A DNA stretch of 64,000 bases from an uncultured Dokdonia sp. (GCF_947492535.1 NZ_CANLNH010000017.1:1-64000); one strand, 5' to 3'. Positions 34,301 through 43,147 are shown, numbered from the stretch's first letter. A program made the numbers and translations. Notes: a model not told the origin generated them from the sequence alone.

Positions 34301-34658
34301 TATTAATATCTACAATGCTTACCCCTGTTGCCCAACGATCAGTAACTACCCCAGAAGGAATGGTAATATCTCTGAATTTCATATTTCCTGTGTTGAGGTA
34401 TATAGCGCTAGCAACTTGATTGCCTGTAAATACAATGTCAGATAACCCATCATTATTAAAATCACCAATGCCTACACCGCCTCCGTTATAACAATATTGA
34501 AAGTTGATGACATTTATAGTATCATTTTCTGTGATTGTATTTTCAAATGTTATTTGGGAATGTGATGGAGGTACATACGAAAACAGTTGAGTTTTTGTAT
34601 CTCTTCCTTGACATGAGAAGTATAGTGCGATAAGAAAAATATACAGGCTATTCTTCAA
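31323..34658 (-). CDS. Large FG-GAP/VCBS-repeat lipoprotein with ASPIC/UnbV domain (1111 aa)
   Basis: Signal peptide with lipobox Cys16 (LYFSCQG). Many calcium-binding-type FG-GAP repeats of the form DxNxDGxxD are spaced through the protein (for example FNNDGLSDIVFTGNQV, DIDNDGDIDILLGNQG). An ASPIC/UnbV domain lies near residues 540-600 (IGAKVTMWQQGT, then IWPDGKSY). Expected as a surface or periplasmic binding protein of the SusCD locus. The iterated palindrome at 33792 is translated here as AEYAFAKADTD. It follows susD after a terminator-like hairpin. Confidence 0.85.
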   Translation of the reverse strand: MKNSLYIFLIALYFSCQGRDTKTQLFSYVPPSHSQITFENTITENDTINVINFQYCYNGGGVGIGDFNNDGLSDIVFTGNQVASAIYLNTGNMKFRDITIPSGVVTDRWATGVSIVDINTDGYDDIYINVGGAHCNNDCPNLLYINKGLNENGIPIFEESAKAYGLDDAQYSQQTLFFDYDSDHDLDAYIVRNGNTKYGRNNPIPKDKFPDHLQDVLLENKTKEGSSHPVFEDVSEEKGITHKGFGLGIAITDYNNDLLPDIYITNDFITNDVLYINQGSAAEYAFAKADTDILTTQTYNAMGVDIADINNDALPDIAVVDMLPNDYERQKKMLGFNNYDKFLLSQRNGYTPQYVQNTLQIHNGIHQGIALPASEVGYKAGIAKTDWSWAPLIADYDGDGQKDLYITNGYVKDITDLDFINYSGQNNVFGTPKSRAKKLQTLVQNLPGIYLPNFMFKNTGDSSFEDVSEQWIAPENSFSNGAAYADLDGDGDLDIIVNNINAPAFILENHVDKNANDYVRIQLKGAPKNKAAIGAKVTMWQQGTSQTHYQSVVKGYLSSVEPAIYFGIKAAPIDSLEVIWPDGKSYTTNEVSANSVTVLTYQDTATKKVSKNTPPTILQKRDHILSYKHSENPANDFIQQSLVPLQFNANGPVIIAGDIDGVLGDELFIGGNSKIPSQVLKENNQGTYEVIQTFTQNSDVTSALFVDIDQDNDLDLFIGYGGTDARDKVDEILLNTGKGNFVVPKELLVPIMDINTTSVTKTDYDQDGDDDLFVSGGVLAGSYPLGMESYLLENKNKKYHIVDTISNTNGFLKSSTWADITTDGTKELITIGHWNGVTAYTTKEHQLEEIPLQFKNENGASVSMQGWWNTIETADIDNDGDIDILLGNQGTNGFIKPSQEQPIYVYTKDFDTNGSIDPVLAQYFTQAQTSTLKPIHTRDDIFKQIVSLKKRYGTYSEFAKVDFKTLLNIQDIDTDTFHATTFESVYAENIGDDTFIIHALPQECQRAPIQDILIQDIDRDGYKDVLLVGNDYTAESNYGRHDALIGVFLKGSDKGFTVLKNQESGFIVPKQSNYITTAISNKKQVRVIASQSNEEACVFEINQGDSPTINE
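33792..33807. repeat. Iterated palindrome inside the FG-GAP gene
   Basis: Exact CGCTTTCGCGAAAGCG in coding sequence. Read on the coding strand it gives Ala-Phe-Ala-Lys-Ala, in the string EYAFAKADT. Confidence 0.9.
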
Positions 34659-34689
34659 ATTGTATAGTGTTTAAGGGGTTATTTTTAAC

Positions 34690-34722
34690 GTCGAGCAGAC
34701 CACAAGATAAGATCTGCTCGAC
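34690..34722 (-). terminator. Attenuator-like hairpin after susD
   Basis: GTCGAGCAGA (34690-34699) and TCTGCTCGAC (34713-34722) form a perfect stem of 10 bp, followed on the minus strand by GTTAAAAATAACCCC. It lies in the 115-base gap between susD and the FG-GAP gene. It could reduce transcription of the downstream enzymes compared with the abundant SusCD proteins. Confidence 0.6.
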
Positions 34723-34773
34723 AAATTAAAAACAAACTAAATTCAAATATTATAATTTAAAAAAATACATCAT

Positions 34774-36363
34774 TTAATACCCTTGATTCTGAGTTAGATT
34801 AGGGTTTGCTTGTAATTCTGATAATGGAATCCATAAAACTTCGTCTTGACTAGGTGTGAAAAATGCAGCAGGTCCCGCGAGTGATTTTGGATGATTTCCA
34901 TCAGCAACGGTAGATCCTTGACCAAGAATTTCATCTGCAATCCCCCATCTTACAAGGTCAAAGAAACGGTGTCCTTCTCCTGTTAATTCCATTACACGTT
35001 CATCTCTAATTGCTTGTCGTAAATCTGCTTGTGATATGTTATTAGCTAATGTGCTGATTTGAGCTCTATCACGTACTTGATTTATAAAACCAACAGCTTG
35101 TCCAGTAGCACCACTTTCATTGAGTGCTTCTGCTAGCATTAGTAATACATCTGCATAACGTATGATACGCCAATTTGTTCCTAAATCATTTCCAAATCCA
35201 GAAATTGAAGAACTAGATAATCCTGATTCAATACCTGTGTATTTTACAGAAAAAATAGGCTCTACTCCTAGTGCATTTATAGTTTCTATACTAGGTGCAA
35301 AATCTTCTAAATAAGGTGCTCCTGCATACCCTTCTGCGCCTGGATAATCAAATACCATCGTAGCATTACGTCTCACAGTATCTCCATTTGCATCGAAAAT
35401 ATCACGAATATGTGGGTTTATAACATGACCTTGATCTAAACTTACATGAGGTGGCGAGTAATCAATATGCCAGTTTGATTGTGTTCCTGTAAGCGGAGTG
35501 TCTGATCCCCATACAAAGTTATCTTGTCCTACATATTGTAATTCGTAAATAGATTCACTGTTATTCTCAAGAGATGAGTCAGAAGAAAAATTATCCCCAT
35601 AGTTTGCACCTGAGAGTAATGAATATCCTAATGTTGTTACCGTAGTAAAATCTGCAGCCGCATTGGCCCAGTCTTGCATATATAAATAGGTTTTACCACG
35701 TAAAGCTAAAGCAGCTCCTCTTGTTGGACGTCCTAAATCTTCAGATCCCCATGTGTCTGGTAATCTATTAACTGCTTCAGTAAGATCTGCAATAATAGCT
35801 TCATTAAACATGGCAGGAGTAGCATTGGTTGGGAAAAATTCATCTGGGTTTTGAGGGTCTGGTGTTTGCATTACTAATGGTGCTGTTCCAAAAAGATTTA
35901 ATAAATACCAGTTGCAAAATGCACGTTGGAAATGTGCTTGTCCTAAAATTTCGTTTTGAACGTCTCCAGATAGGACTCCGTTTTCTGCATCTTCTTCAAT
36001 AATTCTGTTAGCTCTAGATATAGATTGATATAATTGTGGATACATATCTACAGCCCATCTTGAGATGCCAGGTTGTCCTTCTAATGTAGACATGGTCGTG
36101 TTTTGCTGGAATGGAATTACATTATAGGCATCAGAACGAAGCATAGCTCCAGTATGAATCACACGTCCCCAAAAGAAAACAGCAGTAATAGGATGATACA
36201 TACCATTTACAGCAAGTCTAAAATCACCTTCAGATTGGAAAAATTCAGGCTCTGCTACATTATTTGGATTTGAAATATCTAAGTCTTCTTCATCACAGCT
36301 ATAATAAAGTACTACAGCAAATAGCAGTATTATAACTGGGAATAGTTTTTTAATTGTTTTCAT
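34774..36363 (-). CDS. SusD/RagB-family outer-surface lipoprotein (529 aa)
   Basis: The signal peptide ends in a lipobox with Cys23 (YYSCDEEDLDISN). The acidic residues right after Cys are the usual surface export signal. The mature part has the helical SusD layout with RANRIIEEDAENG, an early AHFQRAFCNWYLLNLFG block and a C-terminal RWGIADEILG block. SusD lipoproteins lid the SusC channel and bind incoming oligosaccharides. The gene ends before the attenuator-like hairpin and starts 20 bases after the susC stop. Confidence 0.9.
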   Translation of the reverse strand: MKTIKKLFPVIILLFAVVLYYSCDEEDLDISNPNNVAEPEFFQSEGDFRLAVNGMYHPITAVFFWGRVIHTGAMLRSDAYNVIPFQQNTTMSTLEGQPGISRWAVDMYPQLYQSISRANRIIEEDAENGVLSGDVQNEILGQAHFQRAFCNWYLLNLFGTAPLVMQTPDPQNPDEFFPTNATPAMFNEAIIADLTEAVNRLPDTWGSEDLGRPTRGAALALRGKTYLYMQDWANAAADFTTVTTLGYSLLSGANYGDNFSSDSSLENNSESIYELQYVGQDNFVWGSDTPLTGTQSNWHIDYSPPHVSLDQGHVINPHIRDIFDANGDTVRRNATMVFDYPGAEGYAGAPYLEDFAPSIETINALGVEPIFSVKYTGIESGLSSSSISGFGNDLGTNWRIIRYADVLLMLAEALNESGATGQAVGFINQVRDRAQISTLANNISQADLRQAIRDERVMELTGEGHRFFDLVRWGIADEILGQGSTVADGNHPKSLAGPAAFFTPSQDEVLWIPLSELQANPNLTQNQGY

Positions 36364-36383
36364 ATCGTATTCTTTTTATTTTT

Positions 36384-39300
36384 TTAAAATGACATTTGTA
36401 TACCCATTATAAGAGTGCGAGGTCTAGGTTGTGCTCTAATATCTAATCCTCTATCAAAGACAGCGTCAGAAGCAAAAGTAGGATTAAATCCAAAAAAGCC
36501 TCTATTTGTACCTAATCCAGCATTATTAGATCCAACTTCAGGATCATAACCAGAGTAATTTGTAATTGTAAATAAGTTCTGAACATTTATAAAAGCACGT
36601 GCATTTGAAACCCACTCTTTTCCAATAAAATCAGTAAAATTATATCCTAGTTCAATTGTTTTTAAACGAAGGAAAGAACCATCTTCAACAAAGAAATCTG
36701 ACGGTAATTGATTTCCTGCAGGATCTTGTACAGACACTCTAGGTAAATTTGTATTCGGATTTTCAGGAGTAAATGCATTTCTAACAATACCTAGTTTATT
36801 ATCGTCTAAGAAGAAATATCCAAAAAACTTAGTGACATTGTAAATCTCATTTCCTTGTACTCCATTAAAAAATGCTGATAAATCCCACTTTTTATAATTT
36901 GCAGAAAAATTAATACCATATGTAAAATCTGGTGTAGGGTTTCCGATAGCTGTTTGATCTTCATCATTTATACGACCGTCTCCATTTACATCAACTCTTC
37001 TAAAATCTCCTGGTTGTAATAAAGCTCTTCTATCTGGGTCATTTGCAAGAAATGGATCATTGTCTATCTCTGCTTGATCGTTATAAATTCCATCTGTTTT
37101 AAATCCGAAGAAAAAACCTAATGGCTGTCCTACTTCAAAACGATTTGCTCTCAATCCTTCCTCATTATAAGAAGGACCTACAATTGGATTAGGAGAGCTA
37201 GTAAGTTCATTTCGAATAGCAGATAAATTGAAGCCTACGTCAAAAGTGAAATCTCCTCCTTTGTCATAATGGTATTGTGCCTCAAATTCAAATCCTTTAT
37301 TATTAATAGAAGAAGCGTTCTGAAATACAGGAGTTACAGATCCATTAGAATCTGGAATAGCTACTGCTTGTATAACATCATCATTGTCTCTATTAAAGTA
37401 ATCTAAACTTAATTTTAAATCATTATCAAGTAATGCTGCATCTACACCAATATTAATTGTTGTAGAGGTTTCAAAACTCAACGTTGGGTCAACAATAGAG
37501 GTAATGGCAAATCCTGGAATTTGCCCTGAAATACCTCCTACTGTAATTGGAGAGGTAGAACCTACAACAGATTGATTAGAGAATGGCGGAACATTTTGAG
37601 AACCTAATTCTCCATAACCAGCCCTCAACTTTAGACTATTAAAAAGACCATCTTTATTAAAGAAATCTTCATCGCTAATTACCCAACCTGCAGAGAATGA
37701 GGGAAATGTTCCTTCGTTGAAACCATCAGAAAAAAGCGAAGTCCTATCACGACGCACAATGGCTGTAAATAGATATTTCTTATTGTAATTATAATTAATA
37801 CGCCCAAAAACAGAGAAAAGCTTATTGTCAAAACGACCTCCTCCAGAGTTGATGATATTATCAGCAAATTGTGCAACATTCGTAATACTATTACTTGGTA
37901 ATCCTTCTGCGTAGATGGCAAGACTATTGTCTGTGATGTCTTGACGTGCGCCTCCTAATAATACATCAAAATTATGATCTCCAAGACTTCTTTTGTAATT
38001 GATAGTTGGTTCTACGTTTGTTGCATAACGTTCTCCTCTAACTTCTGTTAAGTCATTAAGTGCATTTAGGTTGAATACCTGATCAAATACTGGCGAATCT
38101 ACATTTGGTCCGCCTAAGTTAAAGATAGGCTGAAAGTTATTTCTGTAAATACTTGTGTATTCTGTACCAATGTTCAATTTAGCAGTAAGCCCTTCTATAA
38201 TTTCATAAGAAAAATTGATGTTTCCTAAGAAGTTACGCTCTGTATTTTGGTCATTTACGAGTTGTGCTTGCGCAAATTTATTAGCGCCTCCAACACCAAA
38301 GGTATTACCATCTACAGCTTCAAATCCTCCTAAATTTCCAGGAACAAAAGGTCTTATGATAGGAACAGTACCTCCTTGATTACCAAAAGCATTATTTCGT
38401 GTAAAACGATTTTCAGAAAAACCAAATGATTCTTGGATTTTTAATTTACCTAGTTTAAATTCACTATTCAAGCGTATATTTTTACGATTGAAATCTTCAC
38501 TAATTAGTAAACCTTCTTCATCATAATAGTTGGCACTAAAGAAATATCTTGCATTTTCACCGCCACCAGATACATTAAATCCATAATCTTGAATAATACC
38601 TGAATTAATAGTTAAGTCTTGAAAATCAGTATCGATTCCTGGGTTTTGAATATTTCCTTCAAGACCATCATTAATAAGTCGTTGGTTAAGGAAAGCAATA
38701 TATTCAGGACCATTCAGGAAATCAAGTGTTCTTCCCTGTGTATTTATACCACTTCTTATATCAATGTTTACAGTAGGAGCAGTGTCAGTTTTACCTCTAT
38801 TTGTAGTTACGATAACAACCCCATTAGCAGCACGCGATCCATAAATAGCGGCTGAAGTTGCATCTTTTAATACTTGGATGTTTACAATATCTTTTGCATT
38901 CAAATAATTAATATTGTCAGATATAGCTCCGTCTACTACATATAAAGGAGCAGAATTTGTTAAGGAACTTACCCCACGTACAAAAACATTTGCTGGGCTC
39001 CCAGGAGCACCCCCCGCAGTTTCAACCTGCACCCCAGCTAATTTCCCTTGTAATGCTGAAGTTGGGTTTGCAGTAACTACCTGTGCAATATCTTCCGTTT
39101 TTATCTGTGAGATAGCACCTGTGACATCTCGTTTAGATTGAGATCCAAATCCTACAACAATTACTTCATCTAATGCAGCTGCATCTACTTGCATTACTAC
39201 ATTAATAATGGTTTGTCCATCTACAGGGACTTCTTGTGTCGTAAAACCTGTATAAGAGAAAACGATTATGGCATCATCAGTAACATTTGAAAGTGTGTAA

Positions 39301-39506
39301 TTACCATCAAAATCAGTAGTTGTTCCATTTTGAGTACCCTTAACAAGAATATTTACACCAGGTAATGGTCCTAATTCTTCTGTTACGGTTCCAGTTATTG
39401 TTTGTTGTGCATATAAACAACTGGAAATAATGACCATTAGAAGCGTAACAATAGGTTTGAGTTTTGTTAGATTCATACAATTGGTTTTTATAAATTGATT
39501 AGACAT
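36384..39506 (-). CDS. SusC/RagA-family TonB-dependent outer-membrane transporter (1040 aa)
   Basis: A signal peptide (cleavage near LYAQQT) is followed by a carboxypeptidase-regulatory-like domain (ITGTVTEELGPLPGVNILVK), then the plug (VIVVGFGSQSKRDVTGAIS, then LYVVDGAISDNINYLNAKD), then a 22-strand barrel ending in RTLIMGIQMSF. The start may be M11 at 39476, just before LTKLKPIVTLLMVI. The 39506 ATG gives a longer N-region. A palindromic operator candidate covers the -7-like TACTTTTG sequence about 50 bases upstream. Uptake of a galactoside is inferred from neighbouring genes. Confidence 0.9.
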   Translation of the reverse strand: MSNQFIKTNCMNLTKLKPIVTLLMVIISSCLYAQQTITGTVTEELGPLPGVNILVKGTQNGTTTDFDGNYTLSNVTDDAIIVFSYTGFTTQEVPVDGQTIINVVMQVDAAALDEVIVVGFGSQSKRDVTGAISQIKTEDIAQVVTANPTSALQGKLAGVQVETAGGAPGSPANVFVRGVSSLTNSAPLYVVDGAISDNINYLNAKDIVNIQVLKDATSAAIYGSRAANGVVIVTTNRGKTDTAPTVNIDIRSGINTQGRTLDFLNGPEYIAFLNQRLINDGLEGNIQNPGIDTDFQDLTINSGIIQDYGFNVSGGGENARYFFSANYYDEEGLLISEDFNRKNIRLNSEFKLGKLKIQESFGFSENRFTRNNAFGNQGGTVPIIRPFVPGNLGGFEAVDGNTFGVGGANKFAQAQLVNDQNTERNFLGNINFSYEIIEGLTAKLNIGTEYTSIYRNNFQPIFNLGGPNVDSPVFDQVFNLNALNDLTEVRGERYATNVEPTINYKRSLGDHNFDVLLGGARQDITDNSLAIYAEGLPSNSITNVAQFADNIINSGGGRFDNKLFSVFGRINYNYNKKYLFTAIVRRDRTSLFSDGFNEGTFPSFSAGWVISDEDFFNKDGLFNSLKLRAGYGELGSQNVPPFSNQSVVGSTSPITVGGISGQIPGFAITSIVDPTLSFETSTTINIGVDAALLDNDLKLSLDYFNRDNDDVIQAVAIPDSNGSVTPVFQNASSINNKGFEFEAQYHYDKGGDFTFDVGFNLSAIRNELTSSPNPIVGPSYNEEGLRANRFEVGQPLGFFFGFKTDGIYNDQAEIDNDPFLANDPDRRALLQPGDFRRVDVNGDGRINDEDQTAIGNPTPDFTYGINFSANYKKWDLSAFFNGVQGNEIYNVTKFFGYFFLDDNKLGIVRNAFTPENPNTNLPRVSVQDPAGNQLPSDFFVEDGSFLRLKTIELGYNFTDFIGKEWVSNARAFINVQNLFTITNYSGYDPEVGSNNAGLGTNRGFFGFNPTFASDAVFDRGLDIRAQPRPRTLIMGIQMSF

Positions 39507-39549
39507 GCTTTGTGTTTTGTAGTTTAAATAATGCTATGATACACTATGC

Positions 39550-39564
39550 TACTTTTCAAAAGTA
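39550..39564. promoter_or_regulatory. Candidate operator at the susC promoter
   Basis: TACTTT-TCA-AAAGTA, a perfect inverted repeat. Read on the minus strand it contains TACTTTTG, matching the TAnnTTTG promoter element, so a bound regulator would cover the promoter. The same half-sites and 3-base spacer occur at 40734-40748 next to the GntR-type regulator gene. Confidence 0.5.
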
Positions 39565-39701
39565 CAGTATTTTTTCTGTTTTTTATAATTTTGTGTTAAA
39601 AAAAATGATAATATGACAATAATAATCCTATTTGAGTGTGGATGTAATAATTGTCTTTTGTAAGAAAAAAAGGATTCTTAGATGTGGAAACACCTTATTT
39701 A

Positions 39702-40718
39702 CTATAAAGAGTTTCGTTGTCTTAGATACGTAGGAATCGTTTCTTGGATAGGATTTCCATCTTTGACATAGGCAGCAGCTTTTTTGGCCATTAAGGTAAA
39801 GTCTGTAGAGATTGTGGAGATTCCGCCAAAGGCTATTTCCTTTACAATATTATCATCATGTGCTAATATGCCGATATCTTGTCCAATACGATATTCAAGC
39901 TTTCGAGCATCTTTTAAAATTTGCCATAGGCTCGAATCTGCAATCGTGAAAAAGACCGTTCTTTTTTTAAGTAGTTTAGAACGGTAATCAGGAAATACTT
40001 CCCCTTTGATGTTGTAGTCTGTTATAAATCGTTGAAAGGCTTTTAAAATCCCTTTTGGTAAGTCTGTATTTGCTTTAAAGAATAAAATCATTTTATCATA
40101 TTCTTTAAGACGTGGGGCAAGTTCTACAAGTTTATTATAGGTGATTTCTTCAAATTCTTGCGTTATATAAGAATATATAGAAGGGAGTTTTAAATGGCGG
40201 TCAACGATTAAAAGTCTATCTGGAGGTATTGTTTCCATAAGTGGAATAACTTCAGGGTCTTGTATAGGAGCAATCACATAGGCTCCATATTTTCTACTTA
40301 TGTTATCCATGATCGTTTTGAAAAGACTAAGGTTGTTGTGATGAAAAAAAATATCAATTTGAAATCTTTTCCCTAATTCTTTTCTAAACGTATTGTAAAA
40401 ATCTTCTTGAAAACTATGAAATGCAAATAAAATTAAGGCAACCTTTAATGTCGTATTTGTTTCTTGACTTATTATAAAATACCCCTTAAGGTTTTTAGAC
40501 TCTACAAGTCCTCGTTCTTTTAATTCTGTATATGCTTTTACTATAGTTTTACGGGCATATCCTATTTCGGCAACCATCACATTAATAGATGGTAGTTTGT
40601 CTCCAACACTTAATACACCTGCGTCAATGGCATTCATAATCCCATGAACGATTTGTTCATGTTTAGATATAGAAGGAATATGTTGTAAATCGTATATTTT
40701 TTCGAACAACGAAGACAT
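39702..40718 (-). CDS. GntR-family regulator with LacI-like sensor domain (338 aa)
   Basis: Residues about 12-80 are a winged helix of GntR type (GDKLPSINVMVAEIGYARKT is the recognition region). The remaining about 250 residues fold like a periplasmic-binding-protein/LacI sensor (YGAYVIAPIQDPEVIPLMET, DRLLIVDRHL, then RTVFFTIADSS), so it should bind a sugar effector. Bacteroidetes regulators of this type control sugar loci. The gene is divergent from galK and next to susC, and the palindrome at 40734 lies 16 bases upstream of its start, implying autoregulation. Confidence 0.85.
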   Translation of the reverse strand: MSSLFEKIYDLQHIPSISKHEQIVHGIMNAIDAGVLSVGDKLPSINVMVAEIGYARKTIVKAYTELKERGLVESKNLKGYFIISQETNTTLKVALILFAFHSFQEDFYNTFRKELGKRFQIDIFFHHNNLSLFKTIMDNISRKYGAYVIAPIQDPEVIPLMETIPPDRLLIVDRHLKLPSIYSYITQEFEEITYNKLVELAPRLKEYDKMILFFKANTDLPKGILKAFQRFITDYNIKGEVFPDYRSKLLKKRTVFFTIADSSLWQILKDARKLEYRIGQDIGILAHDDNIVKEIAFGGISTISTDFTLMAKKAAAYVKDGNPIQETIPTYLRQRNSL

Positions 40719-40733
40719 ATGATGTAATTAGGA

Positions 40734-40748
40734 TACTTTGCTAAAGTA
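40734..40748. promoter_or_regulatory. Candidate operator upstream of the GntR-type regulator gene
   Basis: TACTTT-GCT-AAAGTA, a perfect inverted repeat with one more matching base on each side (ATACTTT/AAAGTAT). It shares half-sites and spacer length with the site at 39550-39564. Located between the regulator and galK. Confidence 0.55.
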
Positions 40749-40777
40749 TTATTTTAATAAATATAACTCAAAATAAA

Positions 40778-40806
40778 TTGATTATTCTATAGGATTGTTA
40801 TTTTTG
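40778..40806 (+). promoter_or_regulatory. Candidate galK promoter
   Basis: TTG (40778-40780), 18 bases, TATTTTTG (40799-40806): a close match to the Bacteroidetes TTG/TAnnTTTG consensus. Expected start of transcription is near 40812, about 40 bases before the galK ATG. Confidence 0.6.
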
Positions 40807-40852
40807 CGAGTAGACTAGAGTAGCACAGATTTTAAATGTAGTATTTATAGCT

Positions 40853-41998
40853 ATGAATGAACAAATTACATCTTTTGTAAACTCGTTTAAGAGTGAATTA
40901 AAAGTAATATCACCTGGTAGAATCAATTTTATTGGAGAGCATACCGACTATAACAATGGTTTTGTGCTTCCTACCGCTATTGATAAGAAAATTACATTTT
41001 CTTTTAGAAAGGCTTCTTCTAAAACTCAGTGTACTATTTTAAGTACAACATATCAGAAGCTTTTTACTTTTGCTATTGATGAAATTACAATTAGAGAAGC
41101 TACTTGGGAGAATTACATCGTAGGGGTGATTGCAGAAATACAAAAGGTAACTAATGGTGTTGGTGCTTTTGATTGTATTATAGATAGTGACCTTCCGCTA
41201 GGGAGTGGTGTAAGTTCTTCGGCAGCCTTAGAATGTGGAATCGCTTATGGAGTGAATGCACTTTTTGAATTGGACATGTCTACATTGCAAATGATACAAT
41301 TATCACAGAACGCAGAGCATAATTATGTAGGGACAAAATGTGGTATTATGGATCAATATGCAGTAATGAAAAGTAAAGAGGGAACTGTATTGCTTTTAGA
41401 TTGCTTAGTGAATAAACATACATATATAGATGTAAATTTTGATCCGTATGTTGTATTGCTTTTAAATACAAATGTTTCTCATAATCTAGCGTCTAGTGAG
41501 TATAATACGCGTAGAGAAGAGTGTGAATTTGTAGTACAAATGATTCAAAAAGAGGATGCTAAAGTGTCTTCTTTAAGAGATATTACACTTTCAAAATTAG
41601 AAGAATATAAGAGTCGATTGTCAAGTGTTCATTATGAAAGAGCGGCATATGTTTTAGAAGAAAATGAGAGGGTTCTAGAGGCAGTTGCCTATTTAAGAAC
41701 TGGAGATTTAAAGCAATTTGGTTCTTTGATGTATGCTTCACATAGAGGACTACAGCATCAATATCATGTAAGTTGCCCTGAGTTAGACTTCTTAGTAGAT
41801 TTTTCAGAAACAAAAGAAGAAGTACTTGGAGCAAGAATGATGGGAGGTGGTTTTGGTGGTTGTACAATTAATTTAATTCATAGAGATATGGTAGATACTT
41901 TTATTAAAGAAGCATCAAAAGCATATAAAAAGACGTTTGATATAGATCTAACATCATTTGTAACCGTTCCGAGTCAAGGAACATCAATGTATTCATAG
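40853..41998 (+). CDS. galK: Galactokinase (381 aa)
   Basis: GHMP-kinase motifs are all present: PGRINFIGEHTDYNNG (residues 21-36), the ATP loop LPLGSGVSSSAALE near 114-127, and MMGGGFGGC from residue 329. The GEHTDY sequence is specific for galactokinases. The enzyme phosphorylates alpha-galactose to galactose 1-phosphate in the cytoplasm. It is the first gene of a galK-galT unit, three bases between stop and next start, divergent from the regulator. Confidence 0.95.
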   Translation: MNEQITSFVNSFKSELKVISPGRINFIGEHTDYNNGFVLPTAIDKKITFSFRKASSKTQCTILSTTYQKLFTFAIDEITIREATWENYIVGVIAEIQKVTNGVGAFDCIIDSDLPLGSGVSSSAALECGIAYGVNALFELDMSTLQMIQLSQNAEHNYVGTKCGIMDQYAVMKSKEGTVLLLDCLVNKHTYIDVNFDPYVVLLLNTNVSHNLASSEYNTRREECEFVVQMIQKEDAKVSSLRDITLSKLEEYKSRLSSVHYERAAYVLEENERVLEAVAYLRTGDLKQFGSLMYASHRGLQHQYHVSCPELDFLVDFSETKEEVLGARMMGGGFGGCTINLIHRDMVDTFIKEASKAYKKTFDIDLTSFVTVPSQGTSMYS

Positions 41999-42001
41999 TA
42001 T

Positions 42002-43039
42002 ATGGCATCTTTACAAGAACACCCGCATAGGAGATTTAATATCTTAACAGGAGAATGGATTCTTGTGTCTCCACATAGAACGAAACGACCTTGGCAAGGT
42101 AAAAGTGAAACTCCTGCTTTATTAGAATCAATCTCTTATGATTCAACCTGTTATTTGTGTCCAGGCAATGAACGAGCTGGGGGTGTTATAAATCCAAAGT
42201 ATAAAGCGCCTTATGCGTTTACCAATGATTTTGCAGCATTACTTTCAAATACATCGTCAGAAACAGTGCAAAATGGCTTACTACTTGCAAAAGGAGAACA
42301 AGGAGAATGTAGAGTTGTTTGCTTTTCTGAAAATCACTCTTTAACGTTACCACTTATGGAGGTTGAAGACATTGAGAAAGTAATTTCTTTATGGCAAGAA
42401 GAATATGCTACTTTGGGTGGGAAACAAGAGATTAATCATGTGCAAATATTTGAAAATAAAGGACCTATTATGGGGTGTAGTAATCCGCATCCGCATGGGC
42501 AAATATGGTCGCAAAGTACAATTCCTGAAGAAGTAGTTAAAAAAACAGATAGACAATCATCCTATTGGAAAGAGCATGGGCGTTCTCTTTTAGGAGATTA
42601 TATCAATCAAGAGCTCGAAACTAATGAACGTATCATTTTTGAGAATGAACATTTTGTTGTTTTAGTTCCTTATTGGGCAATATGGCCATATGAAACGATG
42701 ATTGTACCCAAAAGGAAAGTTGCTGCTATAACTGATTTAACAGCAGTAGAAAAAATGAGTTTTGCAGAAGCTATAAAGAGGCTTACGATTAAGTATGACA
42801 ATATTTTTAAAACTTCTTTTCCGTATTCTTCAGGGATACATCAAGCTCCAACAGATGGAGAAAAGCATCCTGAGTGGCATATGCACATGTCGTTTTATCC
42901 GCCATTGTTGAGGTCGGCTACGGTAAAGAAATTCATGGTAGGGTATGAGTTATTTGCCAATCCACAGCGTGATATTACGGCTGAACAAGCTGCGGCAACT
43001 ATAAAAGAACAAAATGAGGTGCACTATACACTTTTATAG
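42002..43039 (+). CDS. galT: Galactose-1-phosphate uridylyltransferase (345 aa)
   Basis: The catalytic motif NPHPHGQIW (residues 161-169) carries the uridylylated histidine pair His163/His165, a few residues before or after the usual numbering. Cys50 and Cys53 (CYLC) lie at the structural zinc site. GEWILVSPHRTKRPWQG near the N-terminus is a family signature. It transfers UMP from UDP-glucose to galactose 1-phosphate. With GalK and GalE it completes the Leloir pathway. Confidence 0.95.
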   Translation: MASLQEHPHRRFNILTGEWILVSPHRTKRPWQGKSETPALLESISYDSTCYLCPGNERAGGVINPKYKAPYAFTNDFAALLSNTSSETVQNGLLLAKGEQGECRVVCFSENHSLTLPLMEVEDIEKVISLWQEEYATLGGKQEINHVQIFENKGPIMGCSNPHPHGQIWSQSTIPEEVVKKTDRQSSYWKEHGRSLLGDYINQELETNERIIFENEHFVVLVPYWAIWPYETMIVPKRKVAAITDLTAVEKMSFAEAIKRLTIKYDNIFKTSFPYSSGIHQAPTDGEKHPEWHMHMSFYPPLLRSATVKKFMVGYELFANPQRDITAEQAAATIKEQNEVHYTLL

Positions 43040-43072
43040 TCTTAAGATGTTGTTTATATTTACTGTCAAAAA

Positions 43073-43147
43073 GGGTCATTAACTCAGTTGGTTCAGAGTG
43101 TTACCTTGACAGGGTAGAAGTCACTGGTTCGAATCCAGTATGACCCA
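43073..43147 (+). tRNA. tRNA-Val (anticodon GAC)
   Basis: Acceptor GGGTCAT pairs with ATGACCC. The D-arm AACTCAGTTGGTTCAGAG, the anticodon stem TTACC/GGTAG around TTGACAG (anticodon GAC), and the T-arm CTGGTTCGAATCCAG are clear. Discriminator A is at 43147 and no CCA is encoded. It lies right after galT and 3 bases before the end of the convergent murF gene. Confidence 0.95.
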
